The notes beneath the pieces are model-generated. The model ran no database searches and had not been told where the DNA came from. It saw nothing but the letters and a program-made list of their open reading frames with translations. This document shows positions 9,341-20,100 of a stretch of 64,000 nucleotides of DNA, one piece after another; position 1 is the first letter of the stretch; each line of letters starts with the position of its first letter. The stretch comes from Bryobacter aggregatus MPL3 (GTDB lineage Bacteria; Acidobacteriota; Terriglobia; Bryobacterales; Bryobacteraceae): the NCBI RefSeq assembly GCF_000702445.1, contig NZ_JNIF01000003.1, positions 2,728,001 to 2,792,000 on the forward strand, read 5' to 3'. A program made the position numbers and the translations under genes.

Positions 9341-11301
9341 TGGCGACCAAGGACTTTTTGCTCGAGATCGGAGTCGAGGAGATTCCGGATTGGATGATCG
9401 AGGAGGGGCTCGGCGCACTCCAGGCCAAGGTGCAGGAATTGATTGCGCCATTGAGCGGTTGGGTGAGTATGGCCGAAGCCACGCCGCGCCGTCTGGTGAT
9501 TGGCTGCCGGGGCATTGCCGAGCGCGAGGCAGACCGCGAAGAGATTCTCAGCGGGCCTCCGAAGCAGGCGAACCCGCAAGCCGTCGAAGGCTTTGCGAAG
9601 AAGTGCGGCGTCGCGGTGGCCGATCTCGAACTGATCGAATCCCCGAAGGGCACCTACTATTCGTTCCGCAAAAAGGTCAAGGGCAAGACGGCGATCGAGA
9701 TCTTCTCGGGCAGCTTGCCGGGCATCATCCTCGGCATTCCGTGGCCGAAGACCATGCTGTGGCCGGGCAAGGGCGGGGCGCGCTTCATCCGTCCGATCCG
9801 CTGGTTGTTGTGCCTGCTGGGCGAAGAGGTTGTACCGTTCTCGATCAATGGCATTGCCACAAAGAATGAGACCTCCGGGCACCGGCAACTGGGCGAGTAT
9901 CGCGTTGCGGTGAGCATCGATAACTTTGAGCAGACCTTGCGTGACAACTTTGTGCTGCTGCGCGGTGAAGAGCGGCGCGCGAAGATCGAGGCGGAGCTAC
10001 CGCCCGGCGTCAAGGCCGACGAGAAGCTGCTGCACACGCTGACCTATATCACTGAGTTCCCGACGCCGATCGTGGGCGACTTTGCTGCCAGCTATCTGAG
10101 CCTGCCGGAAGAAGTGCTGGTGACGGTGATGCGCTTCCACCAAAAGTACTTCAGCGTTGCGGACCCCGAAGGTGGCCTGGTGCCGAAGTTCGTCGCGGTC
10201 ATGAACACGGCGAGCGACCCCGAAGGTTTGGTCAAGCATGGCAACGAACGCGTGCTGCGTGCCCGCTTTAACGATGCGCGCTTCTTCTACGACGTGGACC
10301 AGCAGAAGCCGCTGGCGGCCCGTGTCGAAGACCTCAAGGTGGTGACCTTCCAGAAGGAACTTGGCAGTTATCATGCCAAGACCGAACGGGTGATGGCGCT
10401 GGTGCAGGAATTGGGCGGCGATGCGGCGACGGTGCGCGCGGCCGAGTTGGCCAAGACCGATTTGACTTGCGAGATGGTGAAGGAGTTCACCGAGTTGCAG
10501 GGCATTGTGGGCGGCCTCTATGCGAAGGCGCAGGGCGAGTCGGCCGAAGTGGGCGATGCGATCTATGACCACTACAAGCCGGTGAGCATGGAGGATTCGA
10601 TTCCCCGTACGCGCGCCGGACAATTGTTGAGTCTTGCCGATAAGGTCGACACGCTGCGTGGCTGCTTCCGGATCGGGATGATTCCGTCCGGCTCGAAAGA
10701 TCCTTTCGCCTTGCGCCGTGCGGCACAGGGCATTGTGAAGATTCTGGTGGAAGGCGAGCTCAATCTGGGCCTGAAGGCTCTGGCTGGTGGCGTCGAGAAG
10801 CTGGAAGAATTCCTGCTGGAGCGGGTGAAGTATTATTGCCAGGAGATTCGTGGCTACGCCTACGATGAAGTTGCGGCCGTGCTGGCGGCGGGCGCCGATG
10901 ATCTGCAGGATGTGCTCATTCGTTTGGAAGCAGTGAAGACGGTGCGGGCGTCGGAAGACTTTGAACCGTTGGCCGCGGCCTTCAAGCGGATGAAGAATAT
11001 TCTCGATCAAGCGAAGTTTACTCCGAGCTCGGCCGTGGACCCCGCATTGTTTACCGATGATGCGGAGAAGGCGCTTTGGACGGCCTTCAGCACAGTGGCT
11101 GCCTCGGTGAAGGGCAAGAGCTACGGAGAAGTTTTGGCCGGGATGGCAACCTTGCGTCCGGCAGTGGATTTGTTTTTTGACAAGGTGCTGGTGAACGCCC
11201 CCGATCAAGCGGTGCGCGCGAATCGGCTAACATTGTTATTTGGCCTTAAAGCGGAGTTTTCGGGCATTGCCGAATTCTCTGAAATTGTTCCCCAAACATA
11301 G
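9340..11301 (+). CDS. glyS: Glycine--tRNA ligase beta subunit
   Basis: 653 residues from the ATG at 9340 (shared base with the glyQ stop, TAATG). It begins with the family hallmark FLLEIGVEEIPD, which argues against the in-frame upstream start at 9307. The beta subunit recognises tRNA-Gly; an HD-like domain and a C-terminal anticodon-binding helical region are expected and the length fits. Blocks such as KGGARFIRPIRWLL and SLADKVDTLRGCFRIGMIPSG are typical. ppdK follows after 15 bp. Confidence 0.96.
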
Positions 11302-11316
11302 GAGACCCAACGCTTC

Positions 11317-14052
11317 ATGAAGAAGTATGTTTATTCGTTCGGTGGCGGTACGGCCGACGGCGATAAGAGTATGAAAGACCTTCTCGGCGGCAAGGGTGCA
11401 AACCTCGCCGAGATGTGTAAAAACGGCTTGCCGGTTCCGGGTGGATTTACGGTTGCGACGGAAGTTTGCAACATCTATTTCCAAAACGGTAACAAGGTTC
11501 CGAAGGAGATTCAGGACGAGCAGGGCCAGGCGCTTGCCAAGCTGGAAAAGCTGATGGGCAAGAAGCTTGGTGATGCCAAGGATCCTCTTCTGTTGAGTGT
11601 TCGCTCGGGCGCGAAGTTCTCGATGCCGGGCATGATGAACACGATTCTGAACCTGGGTCTGAACGACGAGACGACCGAAGGTTTGGCCGTGCGTTCGAAC
11701 AACGAGCGCTTTGCCTACGATTGCTACCGCCGCTTCATCCAGATGTTTGGTGAAGTTGCTCTTGGCATCGAGATGGAGCACTTCGACCACATCTTTGATG
11801 AGAAGAAGAAGAAGCGCAAGATCAAGGTGGACTCCGATCTGAGCGCCGCCGATCTGAAGGCGATCATCGAAGACTACAAGAAGCTGGTCAAGAAGGAAAC
11901 CAAGAAGGACTTTCCGCAGGACGCCCATGTGCAGCTCGACATGTCGCGCGATGCCGTCTTCCGCAGTTGGAACAACGATAAGGCCGTCTACTACCGCCGC
12001 ATGGAGAAGATTCCGGACGAAATCGGCACTGCCTGCACGGTACAGGCGATGGTGTTTGGCAATATGGGCGACGACTGCGGCACGGGCGTCGGCTTTACGC
12101 GTGACCCTGGCAGCGGCGAGAACGTGTTCTACGGCGAGTTCCTGATCAATGCGCAGGGCGAAGACGTCGTAGCCGGCATCCGTACGCCGCAGGCAATTGC
12201 AGACCTGAAGAAGGTGATGCCTGGGGTGTACAAGGAACTTCGCGAGATCACGACGAACCTCGAGAAGGCCTATAAGGACATGCAGGACTTCGAATTCACC
12301 TTTGAATCCGGCAAGCTGTACATGCTCCAGACCCGCAACGGCAAGCGTACGGGCCCGGCGGCGGTGCGCATTGCGGTTGAGATGGTGAAGGAAGGCCTGA
12401 TCGAGAAGGATGAAGCGGTGATGCGCGTGGCTCCGAGCCAGCTCGACCAGCTTCTGCACCCGGTATTCGACAACGCCTCGCTCAAGACGCTGACCAAGAT
12501 CACGCGCGGCATCGCAGCCAGTCCCGGCGCTGCTGTCGGTATGGCCGCATTCAGCGCACAGGGCGCGGTGGCCATGGCCGCCAAGGGCCCGGCGATCCTG
12601 GTTCGCAAAGAAACCACTCCTGACGATATTGCCGGTATGGACGCGGCAAAGGGCATTTTGACCGCTGTCGGCGGTAAGAGCTCGCACGCAGCCGTTGTTG
12701 CTCGCGGCATGGGCCGCCCCTGCATCGTCGGCGCCTCGATCATCTCGATCGATGAGAAGGCAAAGCGCTTTACGGCGAAGGTCGGCGATAAGACGATCAC
12801 TGTGAAGGAAGGCGACTTCATCTCGATCGACGGTACGACCGGTGACGTTTATGTCGGCCAGTCGAAGACGGTGGAGCCGAGCACGAAGAGCGGCTTCCTG
12901 GCTGAGTTCATGAAGTGGGCTGATGAGTTCCGTGGCGACTTTGGTGTGCGTGCGAACGCAGACATTCCGAAGGATGCCAAGGCTGCCCGTAACTTTGGCG
13001 CAGAAGGCATTGGCCTCTGCCGTACCGAGCACATGTTCTTTGCTGAAGATCGTCTGCCCTTCATGCAGGCGATGATTCTGGCGACGGATGAGAAGAGCCG
13101 CCGTGCCGCATTGGCCAAGCTGTTGCCGATGCAGCGCAAGGATTTTGCCGGTTTGTTTGAAGCGATGGAAGGCTTCCCGGTGGTGATCCGTACGCTCGAT
13201 CCGCCGCTGCATGAGTTCCTGCCGAAGCGCGAGGAACTGATGGTGGCTGAAGTGAAGCTGCCGCATGCGACCGCCAAAGAGAAGAAGGAAATGGCGGCGA
13301 AGTTCGGCTGCACGGTTGGCGAGTTGAAGAAGACGATTCCTTCGCTTCTGCATCGCGTCGAAGAGCTGCACGAAATGAACCCGATGCTTGGGCATCGCGG
13401 TTGCCGTCTGGGCATCACTTACCCCGAGATCACCGAGATGCAGGCCCGCGCGATTTTTGAAGCGGCCGTCATCGTGGCGAAGAAGGGCAAGAAGATCATT
13501 CCGGAAGTGATGATCCCGCTGGTGGGTGGTTATAAGGAACTGGAACACCAGAAGGCGATTGTCGAATCGGTTGCCAAGGAAGTACTCGGCAAGGCTGGTC
13601 TGACCAAGCTGAAGTACTACATCGGCACGATGATCGAGATTCCGCGCGCCGCGCTGACCGCTGATTCGGTTGCCGAGCATGCTGAGTTCTTCAGCTTTGG
13701 CACCAACGATCTGACGCAGACGACGATGGGCTTGAGCCGCGACGACTATACGAAATTCAACGCTCATTACGAGAACCTCAAGATCTTCAAGACCGATCCG
13801 TTCGGTTCGCTCGATCAAGAGGGTGTCGGCAAGCTGATCGAATTGGCGATCCAGTTGGGCCGCAAGACCCGTCCGGACCTCGAAATCGGGATCTGCGGCG
13901 AGCATGGTGGTGATCCGGACAGCGTGGCGTTCTGCTACCGCGCCGGCATGAACTATGTGAGCTGCTCGCCGTATCGTGTACCGATCGCCCGCTTGGCGGC
14001 AGCACAGGCTGCGCTGGCCAAGGGTGCGAAGACGGAAAGCCGCACGGCGTAA
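11317..14052 (+). CDS. ppdK: Pyruvate, phosphate dikinase
   Basis: 911 residues, full length. Order: N-terminal ATP-grasp domain (GGKGANLAEM, LLSVRSGAKFSMPGMMNTILNLG without the broken spacing), the phosphohistidine swivel domain with GGKSSHAAVVARGMGRPC (His receives the phosphate), and a C-terminal PEP/pyruvate TIM barrel with GLCRTEHMFF, NDLTQTTMG and CGEHGGDP. It interconverts ATP, Pi and pyruvate with AMP, PPi and PEP, linking glycolysis and gluconeogenesis. GGAGA lies about 11 nt upstream of the ATG. Placement 15 bp after glyS suggests cotranscription, and a terminator at 14090 closes the unit. Confidence 0.97.
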   Translation: MKKYVYSFGGGTADGDKSMKDLLGGKGANLAEMCKNGLPVPGGFTVATEVCNIYFQNGNKVPKEIQDEQGQALAKLEKLMGKKLGDAKDPLLLSVRSGAKFSMPGMMNTILNLGLNDETTEGLAVRSNNERFAYDCYRRFIQMFGEVALGIEMEHFDHIFDEKKKKRKIKVDSDLSAADLKAIIEDYKKLVKKETKKDFPQDAHVQLDMSRDAVFRSWNNDKAVYYRRMEKIPDEIGTACTVQAMVFGNMGDDCGTGVGFTRDPGSGENVFYGEFLINAQGEDVVAGIRTPQAIADLKKVMPGVYKELREITTNLEKAYKDMQDFEFTFESGKLYMLQTRNGKRTGPAAVRIAVEMVKEGLIEKDEAVMRVAPSQLDQLLHPVFDNASLKTLTKITRGIAASPGAAVGMAAFSAQGAVAMAAKGPAILVRKETTPDDIAGMDAAKGILTAVGGKSSHAAVVARGMGRPCIVGASIISIDEKAKRFTAKVGDKTITVKEGDFISIDGTTGDVYVGQSKTVEPSTKSGFLAEFMKWADEFRGDFGVRANADIPKDAKAARNFGAEGIGLCRTEHMFFAEDRLPFMQAMILATDEKSRRAALAKLLPMQRKDFAGLFEAMEGFPVVIRTLDPPLHEFLPKREELMVAEVKLPHATAKEKKEMAAKFGCTVGELKKTIPSLLHRVEELHEMNPMLGHRGCRLGITYPEITEMQARAIFEAAVIVAKKGKKIIPEVMIPLVGGYKELEHQKAIVESVAKEVLGKAGLTKLKYYIGTMIEIPRAALTADSVAEHAEFFSFGTNDLTQTTMGLSRDDYTKFNAHYENLKIFKTDPFGSLDQEGVGKLIELAIQLGRKTRPDLEIGICGEHGGDPDSVAFCYRAGMNYVSCSPYRVPIARLAAAQAALAKGAKTESRTA

Positions 14053-14059
14053 CAAGTTA

Positions 14060-14079
14060 AACGGATGGAAACATCCGTT
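14060..14079 (+). other. GAAA-tetraloop hairpin after ppdK
   Basis: AACGGATG-GAAA-CATCCGTT, a perfect 8-bp stem with a stable GNRA loop directly after the ppdK stop. Only two further T follow, so it is more likely an mRNA 3'-end stabiliser than the terminator, which lies 11 bp on. Confidence 0.6.
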
Positions 14080-14089
14080 TTGGTGGGAG

Positions 14090-14126
14090 AAAGGCGGTGG
14101 GCTCTTTGGGGCTTGCCGCCTTTTTC
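14090..14126 (+). terminator. Intrinsic terminator of the recO-glyQ-glyS-ppdK operon
   Basis: AAAGGCGG (14090-14097) pairs with CCGCCTTT (14116-14123); the stem can extend inward with GC and GT pairs, and the T tract runs to 14125. Confidence 0.85.
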
Positions 14127-14152
14127 TGTGTGATTCGAGAAAGGAGACAGAT

Positions 14153-14281
14153 ATGAGTGATGGACGCGAAGAGCGCGAGGTGATCGAGCGCCGGCGGGAG
14201 CAGGAGAAGCGAGAGGATCATAGCAACCGGGTAGATGCGATCGATGATGAGTATGGCGAGCCGGAACGGGTGGATTCCTAG
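14153..14281 (+). CDS. Small, highly charged 42-residue protein of unknown function
   Basis: Begins MSDGREEREVIERRREQEKR and ends EPERVDS. It is rich in Arg/Glu/Asp, with no Cys and no hydrophobic segment. The first half would form a charged helix. An AAGGAG box sits 8 nt before the ATG and a terminator lies upstream, which supports a real, separately transcribed gene. Its TAG stop interlocks with the stop of the opposing gene in a palindromic CTAG (14278-14281). I do not recognise the family. Confidence 0.6.
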   Translation: MSDGREEREVIERRREQEKREDHSNRVDAIDDEYGEPERVDS

Positions 14282-14784
14282 CTGCTGCTGGGGGAGTTGG
14301 GTGGGTTGCGCAGGTCCTGGGAATCGTAGAGCAGGAACTGGGCGAGGTAATTTGGGTTTGTTCTGTGCAAATTTGTGTTGCGCAGCTCGGCTGCGGGCAT
14401 TGTTTTGGGTATTTCGATATCGCTGCCCATGAGGGCGAGCTCGGCTGTGACTTCGTAGGCGGCGAAGCGGTCTTTCTGGAGCTGACACAGGGCTTTGAGG
14501 GCGCGATCGGCCCGGCGTTCCTGGGCGGCGGCCATCTTTTGGGTTCGTTCCATTTGTGAGAAGAGGATGGGGTTATCGGGATCGGATTGCCAGCGCTCTT
14601 CGGTGAGTTGTTCGATTTTTCTGGATTGCGTGGCTTGGTAGGTGGCCCAGGCGTAGCGCTGGAAGGCTTCCTCTTCGAGGTGGGAAGCGGGTTGGCAGTC
14701 CGCGCGGAGGCGGGCTTCGAGGGATGTGTGGCTTGGGTCGCCGTCCGATGCGGGATTGGCTTTGCTTTGTTGCTTGGTCTCCAT
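14278..14784 (-). CDS. Conserved-looking hypothetical protein, 168 residues
   Basis: Soluble, acidic, helical protein with a segment LEEEAFQRYAWATYQATQSR followed by a charged region with repeated Arg/Glu/Gln. From memory, the segment resembles a multi-copy acidobacterial/planctomycete hypothetical family that usually begins with an N..NAQ.STGPRT..GK stretch. That stretch is absent here, so this may be a shortened member. AGGAGA sits 7 nt upstream of the ATG. It is convergent with the 42-residue gene, with interlocked stops. A degenerate transposase-like stretch lies upstream. No function can be assigned. Confidence 0.65.
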   Translation of the reverse strand: METKQQSKANPASDGDPSHTSLEARLRADCQPASHLEEEAFQRYAWATYQATQSRKIEQLTEERWQSDPDNPILFSQMERTQKMAAAQERRADRALKALCQLQKDRFAAYEVTAELALMGSDIEIPKTMPAAELRNTNLHRTNPNYLAQFLLYDSQDLRNPPNSPSSS

Positions 14785-15025
14785 GTCGTTCTCCTTGCTT
14801 TTCCGCCGGAAATCGAAAAAGAGAAGGATATCGCTTGGGGGCGAGCCTTCTCCGGTTTGAATGTAGCAGGGGGAAGTCGGGAAACGAACTTTTTACAGGG
14901 GAATTTTGTGGGCAGGTGTTTTGCTATCGCGCGAGCTCATCTCGTTAATGCGGTGCAACTCAGCAGAATCAATAGTTTACACCATGCGTGCGTTGATACT
15001 CTGACGGGATCTACACCTGTTCAAA

Positions 15026-15330
15026 TTAAGTCGAAGCGGGATTTGGGACCCGCATAATGATTCGCCGTTGGCGCAGGATTTCCTTCTTTTGCAATCGAGG
15101 TTGGTCATCTGGAGGCAGGTCGCTGGGGGCGAAGAGAGCGGGTTGGGCGGGTAAGTGGTCTTGCCGGATTCTCACTGGCCCTTCAAACGGGTAATCGAGG
15201 AAGCGGAACAGGTCGCGGTAGACAAAGAGTTGTCGTCGCAGTAGGGCAATAAACCGGCTGGTGTGCCATTTCAAGCGGGAGCGGAGTTCCAGAAAGCGCA
15301 CCAGCAGCAGGGCGAGAAGACGATGATTTC
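15026..15330 (-). pseudogene. Possible C-terminal remnant of a DDE (IS4-like) transposase
   Basis: The minus-strand frame ending at 15026 reads LLRRQLFVYRDLFRFLDYPF followed by a Pro-rich tail. From memory this resembles the C-terminal end of some IS4-type transposases (pattern LLR.nLF.yrDL..wLd.PF.pP). Upstream the frame is stopped by a TGA near 15331 and no DDE core can be read in any frame. No terminal inverted repeats were found. It could also be a fragment of an unrelated gene. Confidence 0.35.
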
Positions 15331-15500
15331 ATCCGCGCGGACGCGACTGCTGTCTGAAATCGCACGGGATTCCACGACAACAAAGGAAGCCTCAGGATAT
15401 CGATCCGCTTGTCGATCAGGTGCGTCGGGAAGAGTTGGAAAAGCTGTTCTCTGATCGAACGCATAACTGAATCCCTTCCTACTTCCTTTGAGGCGCATGC

Positions 15501-15528
15501 TTTGATGACCGGACCTGCTCGCTAGAAT
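15501..15528 (+). promoter_or_regulatory. Promoter for the amidohydrolase; leaderless-type spacing
   Basis: -10 TAGAAT at 15523-15528 (5 of 6 to consensus), with a weak -35 TTTGAT at 15501-15506 (16-bp spacer). The ATG begins only 7 nt after the -10, so the transcript should start at or next to the start codon. No Shine-Dalgarno lies between. Confidence 0.6.
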
Positions 15529-15535
15529 AACGGGC

Positions 15536-17104
15536 ATGCGGATTTTCGCTGTGGGATTGCTTGTTTGCAGTGCGCTGCTGGGGCAGGATTTTGATGTTCT
15601 GATCCGGGGCGGCAAGATTGTCGATGGAACCGGGAGCTTTTGGTATTACGCCGATCTGGGGATTCGCGGCGATTCGATTGCCGCGATTGGGTTGCTACGC
15701 GACAAGGCGGCGAAGACCACCATTGAGGCCAAAGGCTTGGTGGTGGCTCCTGGCTTTATCGATATCCATACGCACTCGCGCATCGGGATCTTTCGCCATC
15801 CAGAGGCCGAAAACTATTTGCGCCAGGGTGTGACCACGGTCATTGAAGGCAACGACGGGAGTTCTCCGCTTCCTCTCGCTCCTTTCCTGGAACGGCTCAG
15901 CAAGACGCCGCTTGGCTTGAACTTTGCCAGCTTTGTGGGACAGGGTAGCATTCGCCAGGAAGTGATGGGACTGGCTGCTCGGAAGTCGACAGCCGGGGAA
16001 GTCGCGAAGATGAAAGACATCGTCAAACAGGCCATGCTCGATGGCGCGTTTGGGATGTCGACCGGGCTCTTCTATGTGCCGGGGAATTTCACGCCAATGG
16101 AAGAGGTAGTGGAGTTGGCGAAGGTCGCTGGAGAGTATGGCGGCATGCATATCTCTCATATGCGGAGTGAGGGCGACAAGGTGCTGGACGCTGTCGCTGA
16201 GACGATTCGCATTGGCGAGGAGGGGCATCTGCCGACGCAGGTGACCCATCACAAAATCATTGGCGCTGCGAGTTGGGGGAAGAGCACCGATAGCCTCGCT
16301 TTGATTGAGGCGGCGCGGGCGCGCGGCGTCGATGTGACCGTCGATGCTTATCCTTATACGGCTTCGAGCACGGGGACGGCGGCGATGTTCCCCCAACTGG
16401 CTTTAGAAGGTGGACAGAAGGCGTTGCTCGAAAGGCTGGCGGCTCCTGAGAGGCGCGCCGAGATCAAGGCAGAGATTGCGCGGCGGATCCAGTTTGACCG
16501 CGGCGGCGGGGACCCGAAGAATGTCGTGATGGCCTCTTGCGGCTTTGACCATGCGCTCGATGGGAAGAGCCTGGCGGAGATCACGAAGGACAGGAATCGC
16601 GTGGTGAACTTTGCGAATGCTGCTGAGACGGCCATCGAGCTGCAGAGCCAGGGCGGATGTTCCGCGATTTATCATGCGATCTCGGAAGAGGACGTCGAGC
16701 GGATTCTGCGCTATCCGTTTACGATGGTTGGCTCGGATGGGGAGATTCCGACGCTGGGCGCCGGGGTGCCGCATCCACGCAGTTATGGGACCTTTGCCCG
16801 GGTGCTGGGCCGCTATGTGCGCGAACGTAAAACGATCACGCTCGAAGATGCGGTGCATAAGATGTCGGGGCTTCCTGCGGTGCGTCTGCGGATGTTCGAT
16901 CGCGGTTTTCTGCTGCCGGGCTTGAAGGCGGATGTGGTGCTCTTTGATCCAGCGACGGTCGCGGATCGGGCGACCTTTGAGAAGCCGCATCAGTATGCGG
17001 TGGGATTCCGGTGGGTGATTGTGAATGGGACGCCGGTGATTGCCGATGGGAAATTGAATGCCGCGCGTCCGGGCCGGGTGCTGTACGGGCCAGCGAAGAA
17101 ATAG
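15536..17104 (+). CDS. Secreted amidohydrolase, N-acyl-D-amino-acid deacylase (D-aminoacylase) family
   Basis: 522 residues. A short signal peptide (MRIFAVGLLVCSALLGQ) is followed by the amidohydrolase layout: VLIRGGKIVDGTGS at the N-terminal beta-sandwich, GFIDIHTHSRIG (HxH metal pair), MHISHMRSEG, THHKI, and VGSDGEIP with the metal-site Asp. The family hydrolyses N-acyl-D-amino acids or related amides and dipeptides. Here the signal peptide points to the periplasm. It stands alone, with its own promoter and a hairpin after the stop. Substrate is not determinable from sequence. Confidence 0.85.
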   Translation: MRIFAVGLLVCSALLGQDFDVLIRGGKIVDGTGSFWYYADLGIRGDSIAAIGLLRDKAAKTTIEAKGLVVAPGFIDIHTHSRIGIFRHPEAENYLRQGVTTVIEGNDGSSPLPLAPFLERLSKTPLGLNFASFVGQGSIRQEVMGLAARKSTAGEVAKMKDIVKQAMLDGAFGMSTGLFYVPGNFTPMEEVVELAKVAGEYGGMHISHMRSEGDKVLDAVAETIRIGEEGHLPTQVTHHKIIGAASWGKSTDSLALIEAARARGVDVTVDAYPYTASSTGTAAMFPQLALEGGQKALLERLAAPERRAEIKAEIARRIQFDRGGGDPKNVVMASCGFDHALDGKSLAEITKDRNRVVNFANAAETAIELQSQGGCSAIYHAISEEDVERILRYPFTMVGSDGEIPTLGAGVPHPRSYGTFARVLGRYVRERKTITLEDAVHKMSGLPAVRLRMFDRGFLLPGLKADVVLFDPATVADRATFEKPHQYAVGFRWVIVNGTPVIADGKLNAARPGRVLYGPAKK

Positions 17105-17130
17105 CAGAGCCGCCCTGGCGAGCGGCTCTG
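17105..17130. terminator. Bidirectional hairpin between convergent genes
   Basis: CAGAGCCGC (17105-17113) and GCGGCTCTG (17122-17130) form a perfect 9-bp stem with an 8-nt loop, lying between the amidohydrolase stop and the end of the Ig-repeat gene. No strong T tract on either side, so termination may be partial. Confidence 0.65.
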
Positions 17131-17146
17131 TGTTCACGGGGGATCG

Positions 17147-20100
17147 CTACTCCACGAAGACGGTGGTCTGGGTGGTGGTGACGGTGGTTCCGATGGTGAC
17201 CTGGATGGTGTTGGCGCCGGGCCGGGTTCCGGCCGGGAGTTTCACGTTGATCTGATCGACGCCTGGCACCAAGGTTGGCGCGTTCCCTGCATATTGCACG
17301 GTGGCGGGGATTCCGTTGATGCTCACGGCGACGGAGTTCGTCAGTGTTGCGAGCGAGCTGACGATGAGGCCATCAACCAGCAGCGGGCTCGTGGTGCCGC
17401 CGCCCGTGAGGTACAACGAGACGTAGGTCTCTCTGCGCGCCGGGTTGGCGGCCGTGTTCACGGTGCCATCCTGGTTGATCGCTGCCGCCGGACCCTCTCC
17501 ACTCGAATCGAGGGTGAAGACGGCGGGCTTCACGGGAAGGACCGGAAGCCGAAGGACTGCCGATACAGTGCCCTGGTATTCGACCGTCATCCGCACGGTG
17601 CTCCGATCGGCGATGAAGAAGGGGGCGACCACGGCTACCTGGTTGGCAGAAGTGTAGATGACCGGAGCGGCAACGCCGTCGAAGAGGATACGGGTGCCGC
17701 CGAGGAGGGTGGGCACGCGATTGTTGGTCACGGTGAAGGTCAGGAGATTCGCGGGACCGAGGTTCGAGCCGAAGATCGTGAGGATCTCACCCGGGGACAC
17801 GCCATTGTCCGCATAGTTGGCCGCGTTCACCACGGCGGCGATGCTGGGTGCGCCGACCACTGCGACTCCAATGAGGAAGTCCGCTGTATTGGTGGAGCCC
17901 CGCGCGTCCGTGGCACGGACGGTGAAGACGTAGGTGCCGGTGGCGGTGGGCGCACCACTAATTGTGCCGCCGCTCGATAAGGTCAAGCCGGGCGGCAGGG
18001 CTCCATCACTGATGAGGAAGCTATAAGGAGCCGTGCCGCCGCTGACGACGATGGTCTGGTTGTAGGCCTGATTGATGGTGCCGGAGTGCAGCATCCTGGT
18101 GGTGAAGGTGATGACGGGAGCGCTGACCAGCAGGGTGAAGTTTCCATTGGCTGTTGCGCCCGCGCTATCGGTGGCGCGCAGCGTAAAGGTGGAAGACCCA
18201 ATTGTTGTGGGGGTTCCGCTGATGACGCCTGCCGGAGAGAGGCTGAGGCCCGGCGGCAAGCTGCCGCTGGTGAGCGAGTAGGTGATGGTGCCTGTACCAC
18301 CCGCGGTGCTGAGGGTCTGGCTATAAGGTTGGTTCAGTGTGGGCGGTGTCAGCGTGGTGGTGAAGCGGAAGCCGGTTCCTGAGATGGTGAGCGCGTAGTT
18401 GGCCTGGACAGCGGCTCCGAGTGCATCTTGCGCCCGGAGGGTGACGTTGAAGGTGCCGGGTTGTTCCGGAGTTCCGGAGATCACACCGGCAGGCGTGAGG
18501 ACCAGTCCGGCTGGGAGCGCACCGACGATGGAGAAGGTGTAGGGCGCCGTGCCTCCAAGGACTGTGGGCGTGAAGGAATAGGCTTGTCCGGTGTTTGCGT
18601 CCGGCAGTGCCGTAAAGCCGAAGCGGAGCGTGGACTGTGTGACGTTCAGGGTGAGCGTGACCGTGGCTGTGGCTCCGGCCGCGTCGATGACCCGGAAGCT
18701 CAGGACGTTGTTTGAGGCGGTTTCAGGCAGGCCGGAGATCTGGCCATTGCTATTCAGGGTGAGACCAGAAGGCAGGACGCTGCCGTTGGTGAGGGAGAAG
18801 GTGTAAGGAGGAACGCCACCGGCAGCCTGTAAGGTGGCGAGGTACTGCTGCCCGATATAGGCGATGGGCAGCGAGACGTTGGTGAAGGCGAGGCCGTTGC
18901 TGGCGATGTTCAACGTGAAGGCCTTCTGAACATTGGCTCCGACGCCATCGACGACGCGGATGACCACCGGGAAGCTGCCGGAGACGGTGGGAATTCCGGA
19001 GATGTGTCCGGCGGTGTTGAGCGTGATTCCCGTGGGAAGACTGCCGCCGACCAGACTATAGGAATAAGAGGGGGTGCCGCCGCTGGAGGCGAGGTTCAGC
19101 GAGTAAGCCACATCGACTCTGCCGCTGGGCAGTTCGCTGGTGGTGATGAACAGGGACGAGGAAGTGACGGTCAGCGAGTAAGTGACTTGCGAGGTTGCTC
19201 CTAAGCCGTCGATGGCCCGGACCGAGAAGGTGGAGGTGCCATTGATGGTGGGGGTGCCACTGATGAGCCCGTTTCCGGCGAGGCTCAGGCCAGTGGGGAG
19301 GGTGCCGCTGGTGATGTCGAAGACATAGGGCGGGAGTCCGCCGGTGGCGAGGATGGATGCGCTGTAGGGCTGGTTCGTGCGGGCGGTGGACAAGGCCGTG
19401 GTGGTGATCTGCAAGGTGCCTGAGCCGCTGACGGTGAAGACATAATTTGCGGTTGCGGTGTTGCCGCTCTGGTCGCTGATGCGAATGGTCACCGGGTAGG
19501 AACCCGTGCCGGTGGCAGTGCCGGAAACGGCTCCCGCAGCGCTTAGCGTGAGGCCCGGAGGCAAGGAACCACCCAGAACACTGAAGGTGTAGGGTGCGGT
19601 TCCACCTGCGCCCGTAAACGCAGTGAAGTAGTTGATGCCCACCTGGACAGGCGGGACGGAGGTGGTGGTGATGGTGAGATCGGAGGAACTGACGGCGATT
19701 GCCTGGTTGTAGGCGACGCTCGCGTTGTTGGCGTCCGTGACCTGGATGCCGAAGCCGAAGTTGCCTGCGGCGGTGGGCGTGCCGGAGATCTGGCCCGCGG
19801 CGCTCAAGGTCAGCCCAGGAGGCAGTGCGCCGCTGCTGAGCACGAAGGTGAAGGGAGCTGTGCCGCCGATGGTGGTGAGCGTGGCGGCGTAAGCCCTGGC
19901 GACCTGTGCGCTGGAGAGTGTCTCTGGAAGCACCAGGAAGCTATTGGCCGCATTCGTTGGCAGCGTATAGGTGGACTGCGCTGTCACGCCCGCGTTGTCG
20001 GTCACTCGAACGGTGAAGTTCGAAGTTCCGGCTGTGGTCGGGACGCCGGAGATGAGTCCAGAGGCTGTGAGGGTGAGTCCTGCCGGAAGCGACCCATTGA

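Larger units (their letters stand above)
14785..15535. other. 751-bp region without a confident intact gene
   Basis: Next to the 168-residue gene is an imperfect hairpin (GAGAAGG at 14821-14827 with CCTTCTC at 14846-14852, plus an inner CGC/GCG) in that gene's leader. 15026-15330 on the minus strand holds a probable transposase tail. Several short overlapping open frames on both strands are not convincing. The right end carries the promoter of the amidohydrolase gene. Confidence 0.6.

Noticed and set aside
11236-14055. A 939-codon open frame antisense to ppdK
   Set aside because: It mirrors ppdK exactly, has no recognisable domain or ribosome site, and is explained by strong codon bias in a G+C-rich gene leaving few stops on the other strand.
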